Positions 54,116-63,235 of a stretch of DNA of 64,000 nucleotides are shown piece by piece. The notes below the pieces were generated by a model. That model saw only the letters and a list, made by a program, of their open reading frames with translations. It made no database searches and was not told the origin of the DNA. Positions within the stretch are counted from its first letter, which is position 1. Each line of letters starts with the position of its first letter. The stretch spans positions 332,308-396,307 of the forward strand of contig NZ_JAQQXQ010000001.1 in the NCBI RefSeq assembly GCF_028595285.1, read 5' to 3'. Position numbers and translations under genes: made by a program. The DNA is from Erythrobacter fulvus. GTDB taxonomy: Bacteria > Pseudomonadota > Alphaproteobacteria > Sphingomonadales > Sphingomonadaceae.

Positions 54116-56683
54116 ATGGCAGGACGGCACCAGATACGCGCCTTGGGGCGCAAGAGCGGGGCGGATCACCCGGCGCAATCACCTTCGACGCAGGACGGAG
54201 ACGAGCCCGGCTCTGCCACCGCGAACGAGGAAATGCTGCTGAGGGAGGAATGGGAAGCGCCGGCACTCGACCTGCCGGACCGCGCTTCGGCGCCCTCGCG
54301 CTCAGGCTGGCTGCCCCCTGCCCTTGCCCTCGTCGCAATTGCCGCGTGGACCGGATTTTTCGGCTGGACCATCAGCAGTGCGGCGATCGGGGGTGCGGCG
54401 CCTACCGAATGGGCGGGATGGATCGTCGAATGGTCGGTGCCCGTGGCCCTGATCGGCATTGTCTGGCTGCTCGCGATGCGTTCCTCGCGGGCCGAAGCGA
54501 ACCGTTTTGCCGCCAGCGCTGCACTGCTCAGCCGGGAAAGTGCGGAGCTGGAAGAACGGCTCAAGGTGGTCAATCGCGAGCTTAGTCTGGCGCGCGAATT
54601 TCTTGCCGCGCAATCGCGCGATCTCGAGGCGCTGGGCCGGATCGCGGCGGAGCGCATTTCCACCCACGCCGGGGAACTGCAACAACTTATCACCACCAAT
54701 GGCGCACAGGTCGACGCAATCGGCACTGCAAGCGAAACTGCGCTCGGCAACATGAACCGGCTGCGTGACGATCTGCCGGTGATCGCCAATGCCGCGCGCG
54801 ATGTCGCCAACCAGATCGGTAGCGCAGGTAACAATGCCCTGCACCAGCTTGAACGCCTGGGCGGCGGTTTCGAAAAGCTTGGCGAGCTTGGCAGCAGCAG
54901 CGAAGTGCGTGTGCAGGGCCTTGCGTCCACCATCGGACAGACGCTCGAGAGTTTCGAGACGCAGGTGGAGCGGGTCGAAGCGCTGGTCGCAAACCGCTTT
55001 ACTGCCCTTCAGGGTGAGGCCGGGGCCTATCGTGAACGGCTCGAAGAACTGGAAGCCGCCGCGCTAGAGGAACTGCGCGCGCGTACCGTCCAGCTTGAAA
55101 CCGATCTTTCGGCCACTGCCGAGCGGCTGCGTCAGGCGGAAGATGCCGCGCGCGATCAGATGCGCAATGAACTCGCCGCGCTCGAACAGGACATGGCCGA
55201 ACGGCTCCGGGTGGTGGAGGAGACTGAGGCGCAGGCGCTTGCCGCCGCGCGTGAGCGGATCGCGGCAATTGCCGGGGAAGCGGATCGTCTCGAAGCCCGT
55301 CTGGCCGAGCGTGATCTTCGTTTCTCCGAGGCAATCGAGCAGCGTCAGGCCGCCTTCGACACCCGCGAGGCGCAGGCCAGCGAAGTACTTGCTCAGCGGC
55401 TGGCGGCGCTCGACGATGCTCTCGCCCAGCGGCGCGAGGCGCAAGTGGCGGACACCGAAAAGCTGGTGGCCCATGGCGAAAGCATTGCTGCACAGCTGGA
55501 AAAGTTCGGCGGACTTCTGGCACAAGTCAGCCAGCAGGGCGATGCTGCCCGCAACAGCCTGACGACCGGGTTCGACGAGCTGGGCGAGAAGCTGTCGGCA
55601 AAGCGCATTGCGCTGGGCGAGACCGAAGCGCGGCTTGCACAACTCACCGAAAGCGGCGTGCGGTTGCTGGAAATCATCCAGTCGGGCGCACGCACGAGCC
55701 GCGAGGATCTGCAACAGGCGATCGCCTCTGCCAGCGAAAGCCTCACTGCAATTGAGGGGCGCGCGGACGAAGTAGGGCAGATGATGCTGCGCACTAGCCA
55801 GAGCGGCAGCGACCTGTCGGACTATCTCGTCAAGACCCGCAGCGAGATAGACGCGGCGGACGAGGCCATCGCAGGTTTCCGTGCACGGTTGGCGGAGCAA
55901 TCGGACGAAGCACTCGCCCGAATTCAGGGCCTGCGCGGCGGGTTTGCGCGACTGGCCAACGAAAGTGGAACGCTCGCCGGAGACACGCAGGAACGTCTGC
56001 GCGAGGCGCTATCGGCGCTTGAAACCGCGATCGCCCAGGCTTTTGTCACGCTGGAGGAAGGCACCCGCGAGAAGACCACTGCCATGGCGGAAAAGCTCGG
56101 CGAGGAAGCGGTGCAGGTCCTCGAACGCGCCTTGCGCAACGAAACCGCCGCGACCATCGGCAAGATCGAACAAGCCGCAGCCCATGCGTCGGGCGTGGGA
56201 CGCGAAGTGGTGATACAGCTTCGCGACCAGTTGGTGCGGGTAAACGAGCTGACCGGCAATCTGGAACAGCGCGTTTCCCGGGCCCGAGAGCTTGCCGAAG
56301 AGCAGGTCAACAATGACTTCGCGCGGCGCATGGCGCTGATTACCGACAGCCTGAACTCCGCAGCGATCGACATAAGTGGCGCGTTGTCAACCGAGGTCGC
56401 CGACACCGCTTGGGACGCGTATCTGAAGGGCGACCGCGGCATATTCACCCGCCGCGCAGTGCGCCTGATCGACAACGGCATGGCCCGCGAGATCGTCGAG
56501 CTCTACCAGCGCGACGACACCTTCAAGACCAATGTCAGCCGTTACATCCACGATTTCGAGGCGATGCTGCGCGCCACCCTGTCGACCCGCGACGGCCACG
56601 TTCTGAGCGTGACGATGCTGGGTTCGGACATGGGCAAGCTATACGTCGCCCTGGCACAGTCGATCCAGCGGTTCCGGAGTTAG
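54116..56683 (+). CDS. Large two-TM coiled-coil protein
   Basis: 855 residues from the ATG at 54116, preceded by GAGGGGG. Residues 1-60 are polar; two membrane helices follow (about 66-90 and 98-122), leaving a very long Ala/Glu/Arg/Leu-rich coiled coil from about 125 to 730. The last about 120 residues look globular (SLNSAAIDISGALSTEV, YLKGDRGIFTRRAVRLID, SMLGSDMGKLYVALAQSIQRF-like end) and are probably the conserved functional part. Function is unknown; a role as an envelope-anchored scaffold is inference. The stop overlaps the convergent DUF1467 gene by 4 bp. Confidence 0.85.
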   Translation: MAGRHQIRALGRKSGADHPAQSPSTQDGDEPGSATANEEMLLREEWEAPALDLPDRASAPSRSGWLPPALALVAIAAWTGFFGWTISSAAIGGAAPTEWAGWIVEWSVPVALIGIVWLLAMRSSRAEANRFAASAALLSRESAELEERLKVVNRELSLAREFLAAQSRDLEALGRIAAERISTHAGELQQLITTNGAQVDAIGTASETALGNMNRLRDDLPVIANAARDVANQIGSAGNNALHQLERLGGGFEKLGELGSSSEVRVQGLASTIGQTLESFETQVERVEALVANRFTALQGEAGAYRERLEELEAAALEELRARTVQLETDLSATAERLRQAEDAARDQMRNELAALEQDMAERLRVVEETEAQALAAARERIAAIAGEADRLEARLAERDLRFSEAIEQRQAAFDTREAQASEVLAQRLAALDDALAQRREAQVADTEKLVAHGESIAAQLEKFGGLLAQVSQQGDAARNSLTTGFDELGEKLSAKRIALGETEARLAQLTESGVRLLEIIQSGARTSREDLQQAIASASESLTAIEGRADEVGQMMLRTSQSGSDLSDYLVKTRSEIDAADEAIAGFRARLAEQSDEALARIQGLRGGFARLANESGTLAGDTQERLREALSALETAIAQAFVTLEEGTREKTTAMAEKLGEEAVQVLERALRNETAATIGKIEQAAAHASGVGREVVIQLRDQLVRVNELTGNLEQRVSRARELAEEQVNNDFARRMALITDSLNSAAIDISGALSTEVADTAWDAYLKGDRGIFTRRAVRLIDNGMAREIVELYQRDDTFKTNVSRYIHDFEAMLRATLSTRDGHVLSVTMLGSDMGKLYVALAQSIQRFRS

Positions 56684-56964
56684 CTTTCTCCGGCGACGGG
56701 TGGCTTGGGCAGAATGTCGATGTCGTCCATCGTGATCCAGCCATATTCATAATTGGCCACGAAAATGCTGGTGAGGACGGCCGCCAGCACGGTCGCCCGC
56801 AGCGCCAGACGGCCCGGACGGAAATTGACAGGCGCGCTTTCGGCCTGTCCCGGCACCTTCTCCTCGCCCGCCTCATCAGCTGTGCGGACGCCGAAAGGCA
56901 GCATGACGAAGGCGCTCATCACCCAGAACAGGAAATAGATCGCGGCAATCGACGTGATCTGCAT
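56680..56964 (-). CDS. DUF1467 family membrane protein
   Basis: 94 residues. Two membrane helices (about 5-25 and 55-72) flank a cytoplasmic loop with LPFGVRTADEAGEEKVPGQAESAP, the family signature. Members occur only in alphaproteobacteria and have no assigned role. It starts within the rnj stop (TGATG), so it is coupled to RNase J. Its stop overlaps the stop of the convergent coiled-coil gene. Confidence 0.9.
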   Translation of the reverse strand: MQITSIAAIYFLFWVMSAFVMLPFGVRTADEAGEEKVPGQAESAPVNFRPGRLALRATVLAAVLTSIFVANYEYGWITMDDIDILPKPPVAGES

Positions 56965-58619
56965 CAGTCGGGACTTCTCGGCATTATCACCCGCACCTGC
57001 GGACGCTTGCCCGCCCAGCGCTGCGCCGCACGCCGGGCGGCGAGCCGCGCTGCTTCGTGAACGGCAGCGGGATCGCGCGCATCCTTGCCCTTGAGCCGCG
57101 AAATGGCGTTAAGCACGTCATTCGCCGCTTCCGCGAGGAACTCGGGCATGTCCTCTTCCAGCGGCAGGCCGACCGCCTCGATCAGCGGAACGGAGCCGCG
57201 CACCAGCACCACGACCATGACGCCCTCGGCAGCGATCCTGCGGCGCATGGTGATCGCCTCGCCATTGGCGGGGGCAATGATATCGCCATCCAGCACCAGA
57301 CGGCCGGCGCGCACCTCGGCCAGCTTGCCCGGCTTGCCCGGCGCAAGGCGGACGATATCACCGTTCTTCTGCACGACCTGTGCCGGAATACCGGAAGCCT
57401 TCCCGACGCGCGCCTGCTCGACCATGTGCCGCATCTCGCCATGAACAGGCACAAGCACCTCGGGTTGCAACCACTCGTAAAGCGCCTCAAGCTCCGGGCG
57501 CCCCGGGTGGCCGGAAACATGGATGAAGGCCTGCCTGTCGGTCACCATGGTGATCCCGCGCGCAGCGAGCTGGTTCTGGATACGCCCGATGGGAATTTCG
57601 TTGCCCGGGATCTGGCGCGATGAAAACAGCACCACGTCGCCCGCGGTCAATTCGATCGGATGATTATTGTCGGCCATGCGCGCCAGCGCCGCGCGCGGTT
57701 CGCCCTGCCCGCCGGTGGCCAGCACCAGCACTTCTCCGCGCGGAAGGCCCATTGCCGTGTCGAAATCGACCGGGGTCGGGAAGTCCTGAAGATAGCCGTT
57801 GTCCTGCGCGACCTCGATGATGCGATCGAGCGAGCGGCCCGCGACGCAGATCTGCCGCCCTGTCTCGCGCGCGACCTCGCCCAGCGTCTGTAGGCGTGCG
57901 ACATTGCTGGCAAAGGTGGTGACGACGACGCGCTTGCCCTTATGGCGCGCGACTTCCTCCATCAGCGCGTGATGCACCGCGCCTTCAGAGCCCGAGGGCT
58001 TCGGGTTGAACACATTGGTCGAATCGCACACCAGCGCGAGCACGCCTTCGTCCCCGATAGCGCGCAATTCCTCCTCGGTGGTCGGCTCACCGATGATCGG
58101 GTCCTCGTCCAGCTTCCAGTCGCCGGTGTGGAAGATGCGCCCGTGCGGGGTGTCGATCAGCAGCGCGTTGCCCTCGGCAATCGAGTGCGCCAGCGGGATA
58201 TAGGTGACGCTGAACGGCCCGATGTCGATCACCCCGTGATCGTCTTCGATAATGTTCAGTTCCACCTTGCCAAGCAGACCGGCCTCTTCCAGCTTGCGTG
58301 CCACCAGATCGGCGGTGAAGGGCGTGGCATAAAGCGGCACACCCAGTTCGCCCGCGAAATAGGGCACCGCGCCGATATGATCCTCGTGCGCGTGGGTCAG
58401 GACGATACCAAGCAGATCCTCCACCCGCTCCTCGATGAAATCGAGATCGGCAAATACCAGATCAACGCCCGGATATTCGGTGCCGGAGAAGGTCATGCCG
58501 AGATCGACCATCAGCCATTTGCCCTGACAGCCGTAGAGATTGACGTTCATGCCGATCTCCCCCGAACCGCCAAGGGCAAGGAAAAGGAGCTCGTCTTCAG
58601 GTGTAAAATCGTTCTTCAA
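56964..58619 (-). CDS. rnj: Ribonuclease J
   Basis: 551-residue metallo-beta-lactamase/beta-CASP RNase. The zinc motif is THAHEDHIG (H76, H78, D80, H81), followed by the beta-CASP region and HVSGHPGRPEL. It matures and degrades RNA with 5'-3' exo- and endonuclease activity; in alphaproteobacteria it processes 23S rRNA. The N terminus MKNDFTPEDELLFLALGGSGEIG is standard. It lies downstream of coaX in the nuo-birA-coaX-rnj series. Confidence 0.95.
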   Translation of the reverse strand: MKNDFTPEDELLFLALGGSGEIGMNVNLYGCQGKWLMVDLGMTFSGTEYPGVDLVFADLDFIEERVEDLLGIVLTHAHEDHIGAVPYFAGELGVPLYATPFTADLVARKLEEAGLLGKVELNIIEDDHGVIDIGPFSVTYIPLAHSIAEGNALLIDTPHGRIFHTGDWKLDEDPIIGEPTTEEELRAIGDEGVLALVCDSTNVFNPKPSGSEGAVHHALMEEVARHKGKRVVVTTFASNVARLQTLGEVARETGRQICVAGRSLDRIIEVAQDNGYLQDFPTPVDFDTAMGLPRGEVLVLATGGQGEPRAALARMADNNHPIELTAGDVVLFSSRQIPGNEIPIGRIQNQLAARGITMVTDRQAFIHVSGHPGRPELEALYEWLQPEVLVPVHGEMRHMVEQARVGKASGIPAQVVQKNGDIVRLAPGKPGKLAEVRAGRLVLDGDIIAPANGEAITMRRRIAAEGVMVVVLVRGSVPLIEAVGLPLEEDMPEFLAEAANDVLNAISRLKGKDARDPAAVHEAARLAARRAAQRWAGKRPQVRVIMPRSPD

Positions 58620-58645
58620 AATATTTCCGGTTCTAAGATGGGGGG

Positions 58646-59440
58646 TCAGACAGTTTCCGCCTGACGGGCAAGGATCGCGAGACCATCCAGTGTGAGATCG
58701 GCATCGACATGATCGAAGATCTCGGTCGCGTCATCGAACAATATGGCGAGCCCGCCGGTCGCTACAACCTTTGCGGGGCGACCAATCTCGGTCTTCATCC
58801 GCGCCACCATGCCTTCCATCATCGCCACATAACCCCAGAACACGCCGATCAGCATCTGGTCTTCGGTGTTGCGGCCGATCACGCTGCGGCTGGCGGGCGC
58901 ACGAATGGCGATACGCGGTAGCTTGGCGGTCTTGCCGACCAGAGCATCAAGCGACAGGTTGATTCCGGGCGCGATCGATCCGCCCTTGTAGGCTCCTGTG
59001 AAATCGACCGCCTCAAACTTGGTCGCCGTGCCGAAATCGACCACGATCAGATCGCCGCCGTACTTGTGATGTGCGGCAAGGATATTGAGCGCGCGGTCGG
59101 CCCCCAGCGACGAGGGCTGGTCAACATCGATCTCGAACCGCCACCGCGCCGCGCCCTGTCCCGCAAACAGCGGAGTGATGCCGAAATATTTCTGGCACAG
59201 CACGGTGAGGTTATGATCGGCCCGCGGCACCACCGATGCGACGATGATCTGGGTGATCTCGTCGCGCTCTACCCCTTCGATTTTTAGCAGTTGGAGCAGC
59301 CACACAGCATATTCGTCGCCCGTCCGGCGCGGATCGGTGGCGATCCGCCAGCGCGCGCGGATGGTGTGTGTCCCGTCATCGCCATAGGTGAACAGCGCGA
59401 AGACGACATTGGTGTTCCCGACATCGGCGGCGAGCAGCAT
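58646..59440 (-). CDS. coaX: Type III pantothenate kinase
   Basis: 264 residues from the ATG at 59440, which has GAGGA about ten bases upstream; a TTG 15 bases earlier includes this site and is unlikely. DVGNTN (D6) and [10 protein letters not shown] are the ASKHA phosphate-binding motifs, and LGADRALN and [10 protein letters not shown] are type III landmarks. It phosphorylates pantothenate for coenzyme A. It starts 15 bp after birA. Confidence 0.95.
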   Translation of the reverse strand: MLLAADVGNTNVVFALFTYGDDGTHTIRARWRIATDPRRTGDEYAVWLLQLLKIEGVERDEITQIIVASVVPRADHNLTVLCQKYFGITPLFAGQGAARWRFEIDVDQPSSLGADRALNILAAHHKYGGDLIVVDFGTATKFEAVDFTGAYKGGSIAPGINLSLDALVGKTAKLPRIAIRAPASRSVIGRNTEDQMLIGVFWGYVAMMEGMVARMKTEIGRPAKVVATGGLAILFDDATEIFDHVDADLTLDGLAILARQAETV

Positions 59441-59455
59441 TGTGGTAATCCTCAA

Positions 59456-60181
59456 CTAGGAAATGTCGCCTGCGCGAATGACACGTTCGCTGCCATCCGC
59501 CAAGCGCAGCCGTAACGCACCGTCGCTTTCCTCAAGCCCCGCAAAGGACCCGGAAAGCGTCGAACCGTCGCTGTCGTGGACGGTCAGGGGCGAACCTTGC
59601 GCGTGGATCGCGTGGGCAAGGAACGCCTGCAATGTCGCACCGAGTCCGTAGGTGCGCCAGTTTTCGAGCCGGCGAGCGAAATGCGAAGCGAGGGACGCCG
59701 CAAAATCCTCGAGCGCCGGCGGCGTCATGATGTCAGCGAGAGCAGCGGTCTTGCGATCGGGCAATTGCGGCGTACGGGCGAGATTCACGCCGATGCCGAC
59801 AATGATCGTCCCGCGCACCATTTCCAGAAGGATACCCGATAGCTTGGCACCGCCCAGCAGGACATCATTTGGCCATTTGAGCGCGAGCGGGGCCTCTTCA
59901 CCCAGCGCCTCGCCCACGGCATCGCGCACCGCCAGCGCGGCGACAAAGCTGAGCGATGCCGGCGGCGGCCCGCCCTCGCCCACCGCAACGACGGTAGAGC
60001 CCATGAAGTTGCCCGCGCCGTCGAACCATTCGCGCCCCTGCCGGCCGCGACCCGCGGTCTGGCGGCGGGCAATCAGCCACTGCCCTTCCGGCCACCCCTC
60101 CCCGCTGCGGATTGCCGCCGCGAGGTCAGCATTGGTCGAGCCGGTCTCGTCGACCACCCGGATATGCGGGGAACCGCTCAA
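59456..60181 (-). CDS. birA: Biotin-[acetyl-CoA-carboxylase] ligase, group I
   Basis: 241 residues from a TTG at 60181 that overlaps the nuoN stop; a longer ATG reading inside nuoN has no homology. Catalytic loop QTAGRGRQGREW and KWPNDVLL are intact. There is no N-terminal helix-turn-helix, so it is a ligase without repressor function. It biotinylates carboxylases such as AccB. It sits between nuoN and coaX as in other alphaproteobacteria. Confidence 0.94.
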   Translation of the reverse strand: MSGSPHIRVVDETGSTNADLAAAIRSGEGWPEGQWLIARRQTAGRGRQGREWFDGAGNFMGSTVVAVGEGGPPPASLSFVAALAVRDAVGEALGEEAPLALKWPNDVLLGGAKLSGILLEMVRGTIIVGIGVNLARTPQLPDRKTAALADIMTPPALEDFAASLASHFARRLENWRTYGLGATLQAFLAHAIHAQGSPLTVHDSDGSTLSGSFAGLEESDGALRLRLADGSERVIRAGDIS

Positions 60182-61656
60182 ACCGCGAGGAACAGCGAGG
60201 CGGCGGCCTTGTCGGCCAGATCGGTCAACGACGGGGTGAGAAGATAACCGATCGGCGAGATGATAAGCGCTGTCAGGCCGAGCAGCGCCCAATGGCCTGT
60301 TTCGCTCTTGCCGGTGACCACGCCTGCCGGTTCATCGAAGAACATCACCTTGACGAACTTGATGTAGTAGAACGCGCCGATCACGCTTGCCGCGATGGCG
60401 ATGGCACCAAAGGCGATCAGACCGGCTTCGACCGTCGCCTGGAACACCACGAACTTGCTGTAGAAACCGAGCAGCGGCGGAATGCCGGCAAGGCTGAACA
60501 TGAACAGCAGCAGCGCCCACGCAATCGCCGGGCGGGTGACCGAAAGCCCGCGAATGTCGGCAAAGGTTTCGTAAAGCGCACCATCCTCGCCACGCAGCAT
60601 CAGCAGGGCGACAAAGCTGCCAAGGCTCATCGCGACGTAGATGAACAGGTAGACCAGCATCGCGGCGGCCCCGGTCTGGTTGGCAACCGCCAGGCCCAGC
60701 AGGATGAAGCCGATATTGTTGATCGAGGAATAGGCTAGGAGGCGCTTGAGGTTTTCCTGACCGATCGCGCCCAGCGCGCCGAAGATGATCGAGGCGAGCG
60801 CGGTGAACATCACGATCTGCTGCCACGCGGCGACCTGCGCGCCGAACACCTCGAACGCCACGCGCGCGGTCAGTGCGACAGCGGCAACCTTGGGAGCGGT
60901 GGCGAAAAAGGCGGTGACGGGTGTCGGCGCGCCTTCATAGACGTCAGGCGTCCACATGTGGAACGGCACAGCAGAGATCTTAAAGGCAAGACCCGCGAGC
61001 ACGAAAATCACGCCGAACAGCGCGCCGGTACCCATCTCGCCTGTCAGGCCCGCGCGCACGGCCGTGAAGGCGGTGCCGCCGGTAAAGCCGTAAAGCAAGC
61101 TCATCCCGTAAAGCAGGATGCCCGAGGCCAGCGCGCCAAGCACGAAGTACTTCAGCCCCGCCTCGCCCGAACGCGCATCGCGGCGCAGGATCGCTGCCAG
61201 CACATAGGCCGAGAGGCTGTTGAGCTCGAGCCCAAGATAAAGGCTCATGAAGTCATTGGCCGACACCATGATGCTCATGCCGACGGTCGCGAACAGCACC
61301 AGCACCGGATATTCCGCGCGCATCACGCGCTCGGTGCCCGCAGCCGCGCTGGTGAAGAACGCCGGTGCCACCATCAATGCGCCGATAGCGGCAAGATAGA
61401 TCAGCGCCTTGGCGAACAGCGCGAAGCTGTCGACCTTGAGCAAGCCGCCAAACGCCAGCGTTGCAGGGCCGTCGGTGCCGAAATGCAGCCCCGGAACCAG
61501 CATAAAACCGGCCCCGAACAGCGCTGCGGCAGCCGCAATTGCCATCGGGCGCGCGACCTTGTCCCCGCCCCAGGCGGCGACCAGCAGAAGCGCAAGTCCC
61601 GCGCCGATCAGCAGCAGTTCAGGGGCAACAAGCGCGAAGGAAGGAGCGAAATCCAT
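60178..61656 (-). CDS. nuoN: NADH-quinone oxidoreductase subunit N
   Basis: 492 residues from the ATG at 61656 ([18 protein letters not shown]), whose first base is the last base of the nuoM stop. About fourteen helices include the antiporter-like motif with GLELNSLSAYVLAA, FKISAVPFHMWTPDVYEGAPTPV (key Lys/His) and LKRLLAYSSINNIGF. It is a proton-pumping membrane subunit of complex I. Last of the nuo genes; coupled to birA by a TTGA overlap. Confidence 0.96.
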   Translation of the reverse strand: MDFAPSFALVAPELLLIGAGLALLLVAAWGGDKVARPMAIAAAAALFGAGFMLVPGLHFGTDGPATLAFGGLLKVDSFALFAKALIYLAAIGALMVAPAFFTSAAAGTERVMRAEYPVLVLFATVGMSIMVSANDFMSLYLGLELNSLSAYVLAAILRRDARSGEAGLKYFVLGALASGILLYGMSLLYGFTGGTAFTAVRAGLTGEMGTGALFGVIFVLAGLAFKISAVPFHMWTPDVYEGAPTPVTAFFATAPKVAAVALTARVAFEVFGAQVAAWQQIVMFTALASIIFGALGAIGQENLKRLLAYSSINNIGFILLGLAVANQTGAAAMLVYLFIYVAMSLGSFVALLMLRGEDGALYETFADIRGLSVTRPAIAWALLLFMFSLAGIPPLLGFYSKFVVFQATVEAGLIAFGAIAIAASVIGAFYYIKFVKVMFFDEPAGVVTGKSETGHWALLGLTALIISPIGYLLTPSLTDLADKAAASLFLAV

Positions 61657-63221
61657 CAGTGCGCGCCCTCCTTGGCGCCGGCATGATCGGTATTCTCGTG
61701 TTGAGGAAGCGCATTGGCGGCCTCGGCACGCGGAGTGCCGGGCGCAAGCTGCGCATCGGAGGCCGGAGCAGCAGCGGCAAGGCGGGCATCGAGCACCGCG
61801 ATGTCGGCACGCATCGGCGCAAGGAAGCTTTCGGGATAGACGCCCATCCACAGCACCACTGCGGCGATCGGCGCCATCATGACCCATTCACGGGCGGTGA
61901 TGTCACCCATGGCGGCGGCATCCTCGTTAGTCTGTCCGCCGAAAGCGACACGGCGATAGAGGTACAGCATGTAGGCCGCGCCCAGAATGATCCCCGTGGT
62001 CGAAACCAGCGCGACGAGGCTAGAGGTCTGGTAGATCCCTGCCAGCGACAGGAATTCTCCGACGAAACCGCTGGTGCCCGGCAGGCCGATGCTTGCCATG
62101 GTGAACAGCAGGAAGAACAGCGCGTAGTAAGGCATATTGATCGCCAACCCGCCGTAACGCGCGATCTCGCGGGTGTGCAGGCGGTCGTAAATCACGCCCA
62201 CGCAGAGGAACAACGCGCCCGAGACGAGACCGTGGGAGAGCATGATGATCATCGCGCCTTCCAGCCCCTGCACGTTGAAGGCGAACAGGCCGACTGTGAC
62301 GATCGCCATGTGCGCGACCGATGAATAGGCGATCAGCTTCTTCATGTCGGCCTGAACCAGCGCGACCAGTGAGGTGTAGACCACCGCGATCATCGACAAG
62401 ATGAATACCAGCCACGCGAAATCGGCGGAAGCATCGGGGAACATCGGCAGGCTGAAGCGGATGAAGCCGTAGCCGCCGAGTTTGAGCAGCACGCCGGCTA
62501 GGATCACCGAACCGGCAGTGGGCGCCTGAACGTGCGCATCCGGCAGCCAAGTGTGCAGCGGCCACATCGGCACCTTCACCGCGAAGCTCGCGAAGAATGC
62601 CAGCCACAGCCATGTCTGCGCCTCAGCCGGGAAATTATACTGCATCAGCGTCGGGATGTCGGAGGTGCCAGCCTCGGCCACCATCCAGAACATCGCGATC
62701 AGCATCAGCACCGAGCCAAGCAGGGTGTAGAGGAAGAACTTGTAGCTCGCGTAGATGCGGTTGTCCCCGCCCCACACACCGATGATCAGATACATCGGGA
62801 TAAGGCCCGCCTCGAAAAAGACGTAGAACAGGAACAGGTCCTGCGCCGCGAAGGTGCCGATCATCAGCACTTCCATGAACAGGAAGGCGGCCATGTATTC
62901 GCCGACGCGCTTCTGGATCGCGTCCCAGCTCGCAAGGATACAGATCGGCATCAGGAAAACGCTGAGCATGATCAGCAGCAGCGCAATGCCGTCGATCCCC
63001 AGCGCATAGCTGAAGCCCGCAAACAAATCGGCCTTTTCGGTGAACTGCCACTGCGGACCGCCGATCTGGTAATTGGACCACAGCACGATGCCGAAACCGA
63101 AGGTGACAAGCGTCGCCCCAAGCGCAATCCAGCGCGCGGCGTTGGCGCCTGCAAACAGGCATGCCAGCGCGCCCGCGAGCGGCACGAGCATCATCACAGT
63201 GAGGATGGGAAGGCCTTCCAT
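61656..63221 (-). CDS. nuoM: NADH-quinone oxidoreductase subunit M
   Basis: 521 residues. The antiporter-like core has [40 protein letters not shown] and [13 protein letters not shown], with the conserved pumping Glu and Lys. It is a proton channel subunit of complex I. The C-terminal tail (Ala/Pro-rich, then [14 protein letters not shown]) extends beyond the usual end. It starts 14 bp after the nuoL stop and overlaps nuoN by one base. Confidence 0.96.
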   Translation of the reverse strand: MEGLPILTVMMLVPLAGALACLFAGANAARWIALGATLVTFGFGIVLWSNYQIGGPQWQFTEKADLFAGFSYALGIDGIALLLIMLSVFLMPICILASWDAIQKRVGEYMAAFLFMEVLMIGTFAAQDLFLFYVFFEAGLIPMYLIIGVWGGDNRIYASYKFFLYTLLGSVLMLIAMFWMVAEAGTSDIPTLMQYNFPAEAQTWLWLAFFASFAVKVPMWPLHTWLPDAHVQAPTAGSVILAGVLLKLGGYGFIRFSLPMFPDASADFAWLVFILSMIAVVYTSLVALVQADMKKLIAYSSVAHMAIVTVGLFAFNVQGLEGAMIIMLSHGLVSGALFLCVGVIYDRLHTREIARYGGLAINMPYYALFFLLFTMASIGLPGTSGFVGEFLSLAGIYQTSSLVALVSTTGIILGAAYMLYLYRRVAFGGQTNEDAAAMGDITAREWVMMAPIAAVVLWMGVYPESFLAPMRADIAVLDARLAAAAPASDAQLAPGTPRAEAANALPQHENTDHAGAKEGAH

Positions 63222-63235
63222 TACGAAGCGCGCTC

